Shown in pieces: positions 58,045-64,000 of a stretch of DNA of 64,000 nucleotides. The position numbers were made by a program, and so were the translations under genes. The DNA comes from Propionigenium maris DSM 9537. GTDB taxonomy: Bacteria > Fusobacteriota > Fusobacteriia > Fusobacteriales > Fusobacteriaceae. The notes under the pieces are model-generated. The model saw nothing but the letters and a program-made list of their open reading frames with translations. It was not told where the DNA came from and ran no database searches. The stretch covers positions 1 through 64,000 of the forward strand of contig NZ_BSDY01000011.1 of NCBI RefSeq assembly GCF_027925155.1. Direction: 5' to 3'. Within the stretch, counting starts at the first letter, position 1. Each line of letters starts with the position of its first letter.

Positions 58045-59217
58045 ATGAAGATAATATATATAGTTTATAGGGAAGATAATACTTTAATATTTGAGTCCCA
58101 AGTATTGAAATATTTAAATTTGGCTAAAAAAGAGCACTACGTTGATTTAATGCTATTTAGAAATCATGAGACTTTTTTTAAGAAGAAAGAAGTTGAAGAA
58201 AAGATTTCTAAGTATCTAACTAAGTTTATTACTCTTCCTTCATTACCGCCACTTTTTGAATTTCAATTAAAAGTTGATGCATTAAGGTTAAAGCATAGAG
58301 TTGAAAAAAGTTATAAAAAGGATGAAGCTATTTTCATAATGTGTAGAGGAGAGCTTTCAACATATATAGCTAAAAAAGCATTTAAAAATTTTGAGAACGT
58401 ACATATTTTATATGATAATAGAGGCTTGCCTATTGAAGAGTTAGAAATGAGAAATAAGTCTAATCTTATTTATAAATTAAATAAGAGGGTAAAGGGAAGA
58501 GCTATTAGTTTTTCAAAAGAAAATTGTAATGCATACTCTTTTGTAACGAACAACTTAAGAAATTACCTGATAAGTGATTATGACTATTCAAGGGATAAGG
58601 AGTATTTTATTATACCAACACTAGCGGATAAAGAGAAGTTAGATCAAGGTGTTTTAAATAAAATAAAGAATGAAATAAATTATGATAATAATAACTTTTA
58701 TGTAACTTATATAGGGTCTGTAGCTGCTTGGCAATCTATAACTAAAATATTTGATGTATATTTAAAAGTAAGAGAAAAAATAAAGGAAGCTAAGTTGTTA
58801 ATTTTAACCAATGGCGAAGTTAACTTTCCTGAAAATATCACAAAAGAGATTCAAGAGTCAATAATTATAAAATCTGTAAAACATGATTTTGTAAAATACT
58901 ATTTAGAGATTAGTAATTTAGGACTTGTTATAAGAAATAACAATATTGTGAACAAGGTAGCAGCACCAACAAAAATATCGGAATATATAACTTATGGAGT
59001 TCCTTTACTATATTCAGGAAAAATTGGTATTTTGGAAGATTTAGAAAACACTCATGACAGGAACCACTTCATTGATATTTCAAAGAATGATTGGCTGGAG
59101 AAAGTGGAGTGCATTAATAGTGAAAGAAATAAAAAAGAAAGTAATTTTGATGAGACTTTTAGTATGAAAAAACAGCAAAAATATTTACTTAATAAGATTG
59201 AAAAACTTTTTAAATAA
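58045..59217 (+). CDS. Probable glycosyltransferase, GT4-like
   Basis: A divergent 390-residue protein. The second half has the expected GT-B elements: FYVTYIGSVAAWQSITKIFDVYLK, AKLLILTNGE and the terminal KVAAPTKISEYITYGVPLL, which resembles the Glu-containing donor site. The N-terminal half (MKIIYIVYREDNTLIFESQVLKYL) fits an acceptor domain. AGGGAG precedes the ATG. The family assignment is by pattern only, and the linkage formed is unknown. Confidence 0.75.
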   Translation: MKIIYIVYREDNTLIFESQVLKYLNLAKKEHYVDLMLFRNHETFFKKKEVEEKISKYLTKFITLPSLPPLFEFQLKVDALRLKHRVEKSYKKDEAIFIMCRGELSTYIAKKAFKNFENVHILYDNRGLPIEELEMRNKSNLIYKLNKRVKGRAISFSKENCNAYSFVTNNLRNYLISDYDYSRDKEYFIIPTLADKEKLDQGVLNKIKNEINYDNNNFYVTYIGSVAAWQSITKIFDVYLKVREKIKEAKLLILTNGEVNFPENITKEIQESIIIKSVKHDFVKYYLEISNLGLVIRNNNIVNKVAAPTKISEYITYGVPLLYSGKIGILEDLENTHDRNHFIDISKNDWLEKVECINSERNKKESNFDETFSMKKQQKYLLNKIEKLFK

Positions 59218-59229
59218 AGCGGTGATATT

Positions 59230-61206
59230 TTGATTAATAAAATTATTTACGAATACGAAAATCTAAGAATAAAATACTCAAATTATGAAATATTAAAGAA
59301 AGTATATGTAAGGTTATTTGAAAAAATATTTCATGTTTTTAATGAAAGTGTAGTGATTAAAATAAAAAGTGAAATAAAAGATGGAAAGTTTGATAAGTTT
59401 ATACCGAATGATCTATTTTTTTTTAATTCAAAAGATAAAAAAAAATACAATAAATTTCTAGAAGAGTTAGATTTAGATAAAAATATAATTTTTCAGGCCA
59501 ATAAAATATGTGATCATAAATTTAATTTATTAGGAAGTGGAGAAATTAATTTAGGAAGAAAAATTAATTGGCATAAGGACTATAAAAGTGATTTTTGCTG
59601 GCCAAAGCTGTATTATAAAAAATTGAAAATTGTAGATCTAAATAATGATTCAGATGTAAAATTCCCATGGGAACTTTCTAGATTTCAGCACATACCTACT
59701 TTAGGTCAGGCATATTGGTTGACTAATGATGAAAAATTTGCTTTAGAGTTTAAAGAAGAAGTTGAGGACTGGATTAAGGAAAATCCAGTTTATATAGGAG
59801 TGAACTGGACTTGTACAATGGATGTTTGCATAAGAGTAATAAACTTTATTATAGGTTATTTTTATTTCAATAATTCAGCGCACATTGATGAAAAATTTAA
59901 GAAAAATCTATTTAAAAATTTATATGTATCAGGAAAATTTATAAAAAGAAACCTAGAGTGTGATGTGGTGGGTCATGGTAATAATCATTATCTTACTAAC
60001 TTAGTAGGCCTAATATGGTTAGGATTGTTTATGAAAGATTTTGATTCAGAAGCAAGAAAATGGTTAGATGAAGGATTGAATAGGCTCCTTTCAGAGTTTG
60101 AATATCAAGTAAATGAAGAAGGAACAAACTTTGAGGCATCTATTCCATATCATAGGTTAGCAACTGAACTATTGCTAAGCACCACAATTTTATGCGAAAA
60201 AAATAACATTAAATTTGATTCAAATTATACGTTTCGGCTAGAGAAAATGTGTGAGTTTATTTTGAATTATACAAAAAATAATGGCTTAGCTCCACAAATA
60301 GGCGATGCAGACGATGGAAGGCTGCATATTTTTTCAAACTATGGACAGGAGGAAAAAAGGGATCATAGACATTTAATGGCAGTTGCTGGAGAGTACTTTA
60401 ATAGAGATGATTTTAGAGAATGTGGAAAAAATTATAAATCAGAAGCATTATGGTTGACAGGTAGGGCTAAGAATTCTTTAGGGCTTAAGTCTCTAAAAGA
60501 GGTAAAGACCATAGGATATCCTCAAATGGGATACTTCATAATTAAAGATAATAGGGTCAATATACTTATAAGGTGTGGGGGAGTAGGACAGGCTGGAATG
60601 GGAGGACACGCTCACAATGACCAATTGAGTGTTGAGATTCAAATAGATGGAAATGATGTATTTATAGACCCTGGTACTTTTGTTTATACGGCTAATTATA
60701 AAACGCGAAATTTACTTAGAAGCACAGAACTTCATAATACAGTGAGTATAGAAGGGTTAGAACAAAATCACATAGAGGAAAAAGCACTTTTTAAACTTTA
60801 CGATCGAAGCAAGGCTAAATGTATTAAGTTTGAAAAGGAAGGTGAAAAAACCTGCTTTGAGGGATTGCATTATGGTTACCAAGAAAATCTAGGAGTAGTA
60901 CACACCAGAAAAATAATCTACGATCCTAAAAATTATAAGATTGAAATCACAGACTCTATTAGTAATAATAAAGGCTTTAAAGCAAACTGGATTTTAGGTA
61001 GTGATGTAAAGGTAGAAAAGTTTGATGAAACTATAATAAAAACATCTGATGAAGTGACTATACAATGTAACAATGAATGTTTTTTAGAAGACGTGTTAGT
61101 TTCTCCTAGTTATGGAGTTAGTTTAGAAAGTAAAAAAATTGTGAATAAAGCCAAACAAGAAAATTATTTTGAAATTAAAATACCTGTTAGAAAAGAGGAA
61201 TGTTAA
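59230..61206 (+). CDS. Heparinase II/III-like protein
   Basis: An (alpha/alpha) toroid plus beta-sheet lyase fold common in exopolysaccharide clusters. Recognisable parts are the N-terminal helical domain with INWHKDYKSDFCWPK, FPWELSRFQHIPTLGQAYW and GHGNNHYLTNLVGL, and the C-terminal GGHAHNDQLSVEIQIDGNDVFIDPGTFVY with the catalytic-type His. It may trim or modify the polymer made here; substrate unknown. It has no signal peptide, unusual for a periplasmic lyase. The start is TTG with GGTGAT upstream. 658 residues. Confidence 0.88.
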   Translation: MINKIIYEYENLRIKYSNYEILKKVYVRLFEKIFHVFNESVVIKIKSEIKDGKFDKFIPNDLFFFNSKDKKKYNKFLEELDLDKNIIFQANKICDHKFNLLGSGEINLGRKINWHKDYKSDFCWPKLYYKKLKIVDLNNDSDVKFPWELSRFQHIPTLGQAYWLTNDEKFALEFKEEVEDWIKENPVYIGVNWTCTMDVCIRVINFIIGYFYFNNSAHIDEKFKKNLFKNLYVSGKFIKRNLECDVVGHGNNHYLTNLVGLIWLGLFMKDFDSEARKWLDEGLNRLLSEFEYQVNEEGTNFEASIPYHRLATELLLSTTILCEKNNIKFDSNYTFRLEKMCEFILNYTKNNGLAPQIGDADDGRLHIFSNYGQEEKRDHRHLMAVAGEYFNRDDFRECGKNYKSEALWLTGRAKNSLGLKSLKEVKTIGYPQMGYFIIKDNRVNILIRCGGVGQAGMGGHAHNDQLSVEIQIDGNDVFIDPGTFVYTANYKTRNLLRSTELHNTVSIEGLEQNHIEEKALFKLYDRSKAKCIKFEKEGEKTCFEGLHYGYQENLGVVHTRKIIYDPKNYKIEITDSISNNKGFKANWILGSDVKVEKFDETIIKTSDEVTIQCNNECFLEDVLVSPSYGVSLESKKIVNKAKQENYFEIKIPVRKEEC

Positions 61207-62297
61207 TGTTAAGTTGTCATAGCTGGTTAAAGAAAAAAATATTAATTATTGGTCCTTATCCTCCACCTATTGGAGGACTATCTATTCACATAAAAAGGTT
61301 TTGCGAATTTTTATTTTCAATAGGTGAGACAGACTTTGCGCTGGTGGATGACAGTAAAAACAATTCAATAAAAGATATAAATAACATGGATATTATCATT
61401 GGGAAGAGAAAGCTCCTTATACTTTTACAATTGTTGTTCATGAGCAGAAATAGGGTAATACACTATCATTCACATTCCTGGATTATGAGGTATATCTTAG
61501 TGAAAATTTGTAAATTGAGGAAAATAAAAATTTGCTTTACTTTCCATAGTTTTAGAGATGAAATTGATAGATTTAACTATTTTAAGAAAAAAATAGTTAA
61601 ATGCGTTTTAGAAAAGGGAGACCATTTTATAGCAGTTAACTTACTTATAAAAGAAAAGTTAATAAAATATGGGTGTAGCCGAGAGAAGGTATCAGTCATT
61701 CCAGCATTTATAAAGCCTATTAATAATGAAAAATTTAAAATAAAAAAAGAGATTATGGACTTTATAAATAGTAAAGACAAGATACTTACAGCTAATGCAT
61801 CTGGTATGAGGTTTTATGAGGGAGAAGATTTATATGGAATAGATATGTGTATAGAGCTTTTAGGACGTCTAAAAGTAAAAAGAAGGGAAAAGATTGGATT
61901 TATTTTTTTGTTGCCTCAAGTTGAGGATAGCGACTACTTTATAAAACTAAAAAAAAGAATAGAAGAATTAAAGATAAAAAAAGATTTTTTATTTATTACT
62001 GATAAAGTTGAGATGTATCCTATATTGAAGCAAAGTTCAATTTTTTTAAGACCGACAAATTCTGACGGTGATGCAATATCTGTTAGAGAAGCAATATCAT
62101 TAGAAATAACATGCATAGCAAGTGATGTAGCAGTAAGACCTGAAGGAGTAATAAATTTTAAAACACGAGATTTGGATGATTTGGAAAAAATAACTAATAA
62201 AATATTAAATAATTATGATTATTATAAAGAAAAAGCAAAAAATAATGAATGCCCAAATTATGCAGAAGAAGGATATAAAGTTTATTCTAAATTATAA
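61206..62297 (+). CDS. Glycosyltransferase, GT4 family
   Basis: Starts IIGPYPPPIGGLSIHIKRFCEFL, the Gly-rich N-terminal loop of GT4 enzymes, followed by VIHYHSHSWIMRYILVKICKLRKIKICFTFHSF. The donor region is represented by FLRPTNSDGDAISVREAISLEITCIASDV, with GDAISVREA supplying the Glu. ATG 61206 overlaps the preceding TAA by one base (TAATG), with AGAGGA 6 bases before it; ATG 61200 is too close to that site. 363 residues, AT-rich. Confidence 0.85.
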   Translation: MLSCHSWLKKKILIIGPYPPPIGGLSIHIKRFCEFLFSIGETDFALVDDSKNNSIKDINNMDIIIGKRKLLILLQLLFMSRNRVIHYHSHSWIMRYILVKICKLRKIKICFTFHSFRDEIDRFNYFKKKIVKCVLEKGDHFIAVNLLIKEKLIKYGCSREKVSVIPAFIKPINNEKFKIKKEIMDFINSKDKILTANASGMRFYEGEDLYGIDMCIELLGRLKVKRREKIGFIFLLPQVEDSDYFIKLKKRIEELKIKKDFLFITDKVEMYPILKQSSIFLRPTNSDGDAISVREAISLEITCIASDVAVRPEGVINFKTRDLDDLEKITNKILNNYDYYKEKAKNNECPNYAEEGYKVYSKL

Positions 62298-62350
62298 AAT
62301 TTTACTTGAAAATATAAGATTTCTTAGGTTGTAAAAAATAGGAGTAAAAA

Positions 62351-63439
62351 ATGAGAGCAGAAATAATTAGATGTAAAAAAGGTTTTTATAATTTAAAAGA
62401 AGATTGGGAAGCTTTGGAAAAAGAAGATGAAAATTTATCTTATTTTAATACGTTTGAATATAATTATCACTGGTTAAATAATTCAGGAATAGTAGATGAT
62501 AATATTTATGTTATAGTTATTAAAGATAAAAGAGAAGCAATTTTAGGAATTGCACCTCTTTATATAAAGGTAGAAAGAAAAGTTTTATCTTTAAAAACAT
62601 TAGCTTTTATGGGATGGGGAGATTATCTTAACATCATTTTAAAATCAAAAGATGTTAATAAGACAAAAGTCTTTAATTTTATATTAGAAAACATATTGTC
62701 AGAAACAACTTTATGGAATAGAGTTTCTCTTCAAAATATATCAATAGATACCGATTTAGCAAGAGTTATATTAAAACACCAAAATTATAATAAGAATTTT
62801 AAATTGCAAGTTGAAAATCCTAAAATTAATTTTTGGAAATATAAGAACTATAATGATTTCAGTTTGAAAAATATATCTAAAAGTACCAAAAATCAGCGTA
62901 ATAAAATGAAAAGAGAAATAGAATACCTATTTAAAGTAGAAAAGAATCATGAAATAAACAGATATGTAGAAATAAAAGATACTCACACAAAGTTACAGAT
63001 GAATATGATAAAAAATGATGGGAGAAAAGATCGAAGAACTTTATTTCAAATAGAAACGAAAGGTAAATTCTTAGAAGATCTCTATAATTCTTCAAAAAAT
63101 ATTATAAACTTTTTATTATTAGATAAAGAGAATAAGATAATAGCTTATGATTCTTGCTATATATACAATGATATATTGTATTCTTGGAATATAGCACATG
63201 ACTTTAAATATAATAAATATAGACCTGGAAGAGTTATAAAACACGAAATAATGAATTATTGTTTTGAGAATAACATAAAATCGTATGATTTTGGATGTGG
63301 AAGATACCCATGGAAATTTGAGTGGACTCCAGAAATGAATTATGTCTATAAATTAGAAATTTGGAATAATAGTGATAAAAAGTCTAGGCTTTTAAAAAGC
63401 ATGTTTAAATTTAAAGAGGCATTAAAATGTTTGAAATAG
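62351..63439 (+). CDS. GNAT-type (CelD/BioF2-like) acyltransferase-family protein
   Basis: A 362-residue protein with a duplicated GNAT-like fold as in FemAB/CelD proteins of polysaccharide clusters. The clearest part is the C-terminal half: STKNQRNKMKREIE, INFLLLDKENKIIAYDSCYIYNDILYSWNIAHD, then YRPGRVIKHEIMNYCFENNIKSYDFGCGRYPWKFEWTP. Such proteins may acylate a sugar; this is an inference. AGGAG precedes the ATG. It overlaps the flippase gene by 13 bases. Confidence 0.8.
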   Translation: MRAEIIRCKKGFYNLKEDWEALEKEDENLSYFNTFEYNYHWLNNSGIVDDNIYVIVIKDKREAILGIAPLYIKVERKVLSLKTLAFMGWGDYLNIILKSKDVNKTKVFNFILENILSETTLWNRVSLQNISIDTDLARVILKHQNYNKNFKLQVENPKINFWKYKNYNDFSLKNISKSTKNQRNKMKREIEYLFKVEKNHEINRYVEIKDTHTKLQMNMIKNDGRKDRRTLFQIETKGKFLEDLYNSSKNIINFLLLDKENKIIAYDSCYIYNDILYSWNIAHDFKYNKYRPGRVIKHEIMNYCFENNIKSYDFGCGRYPWKFEWTPEMNYVYKLEIWNNSDKKSRLLKSMFKFKEALKCLK

Positions 63440-64000
63440 CATATAAAAGGTTAAAAAATAATAAGGTGCTATCGAGTGGGTTAGTATATTTAGCTTTTTC
63501 ATTAGGTACGCAACTATTAGGGCTGTTTTATACTCCTCTATTAACGAATACCTTAAAAGTTTCTGACTACGGAATTTATAATCTAGTACTATCTCTTCAA
63601 GGAATTATTTCTATAGTATTTACATTATGTATAACAAGTGGTTTCTCAAGGTTTTATAACGATATAAAAGATAAGTCAAAATTTAAATATTCTATATTAA
63701 ACTTCCTCTTTCTTATAGGTATTTTTAGCACATTGTTGATAATCAATTTCAGCAATATATTATCTAAAATATTGTTGGCAGAGACAGCAAACGGAGACAA
63801 CTATATCATAATTTTATCATTGGCTTCTATGATAACAGGTTTTATTTCTGTTTACGAAGCAGAGTATATAATGGAGTTCAAGTCGCTTAAGGCATCAATT
63901 ATTAATTTTTTAAGGATTTTTATACGTTTACTATTTATAAGTTATATAGTGTACTCCTACCAAGAATTAAGTGTTTTTTTGATCTTAAAGGTTCAATTAG
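63427..64000 (+). CDS. Oligosaccharide flippase, Wzx-like (partial, cut by window end)
   Basis: The frame opens at ATG 63427 and is still open at the last base, giving about 191 residues. It begins MFEIAYKRLKNNKVLSSG and continues with hydrophobic segments (LVYLAFSLGTQLLGLFYTPLL, LVLSLQGIISIVFTLCI, LNFLFLIGIFSTLLII) and the LKVSDYGIYNLV motif common in polysaccharide flippases of the MOP superfamily. It would move the lipid-linked repeat unit across the inner membrane. AGAGG lies upstream, and the start overlaps the previous gene. Confidence 0.88.
   Translation, partial: MFEIAYKRLKNNKVLSSGLVYLAFSLGTQLLGLFYTPLLTNTLKVSDYGIYNLVLSLQGIISIVFTLCITSGFSRFYNDIKDKSKFKYSILNFLFLIGIFSTLLIINFSNILSKILLAETANGDNYIIILSLASMITGFISVYEAEYIMEFKSLKASIINFLRIFIRLLFISYIVYSYQELSVFLILKVQL

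Overview
The window looks like a chromosomal segment of a Gram-negative-type anaerobe of the Fusobacteriota (Ilyobacter/Propionigenium-like). Arg codons are mostly AGA/AGG and ribosome sites are strong GGAGG. Firmicute-like housekeeping order (PgpH-YbeY-DagK) sits beside outer-membrane proteins (TolC, a barrel protein, an HlyD adaptor). The assignment is an inference; no rRNA is present.

Layout. 1-15.4 kb is compact: rpsT, a DUF134 regulator with a small Cys-rich ORF and a DUF1858 ORF, an initiator tRNA-Met, a NIF3-like protein, a JAMM-DinG helicase, the pgpH-ybeY-dgkA/PAP2-lipase run, efp and a thiamine diphosphokinase. 15.4-41 kb mixes housekeeping genes (yfcE, a hotdog thioesterase, an NCS2 permease, asnA, an exported PepF-like peptidase, sppA, msrA, marR, ybaB, a DUF374 acyltransferase, metG) with exported proteins of unknown role (an LA_2272-type repeat protein, a paralogous pair, an outer-membrane barrel, an M6 protease). 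41.3-64 kb is an exopolysaccharide/glycan locus: Wzz-CpsD-CpsB, then TolC, adaptor and FtsX-type permease, then a PglF-like dehydratase and a tight run of sugar-modifying enzymes, glycosyltransferases, a heparinase-like protein and a flippase cut by the window end. From about 56.4 kb the DNA becomes clearly more AT-rich.

Two things stand out. First, asnA is preceded by a 23-codon leader ORF with nine consecutive Asn codons and a terminator, with alternative pairings that fit classical attenuation by Asn-tRNA supply. Second, nearly every long intergenic gap from 15.4 to 53.3 kb is filled with several families of interspersed repeats, in both orientations. At least three of them (called A, B and D here) keep complementary stems whose sequences change together between copies, so they look like structured RNA or hairpin elements rather than simple junk. 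They are absent from 1-15.4 kb and from 53.4-64 kb. A further palindrome, GTGAC-AAA-GTCAC, recurs only upstream of the exopolysaccharide genes and may be their operator.
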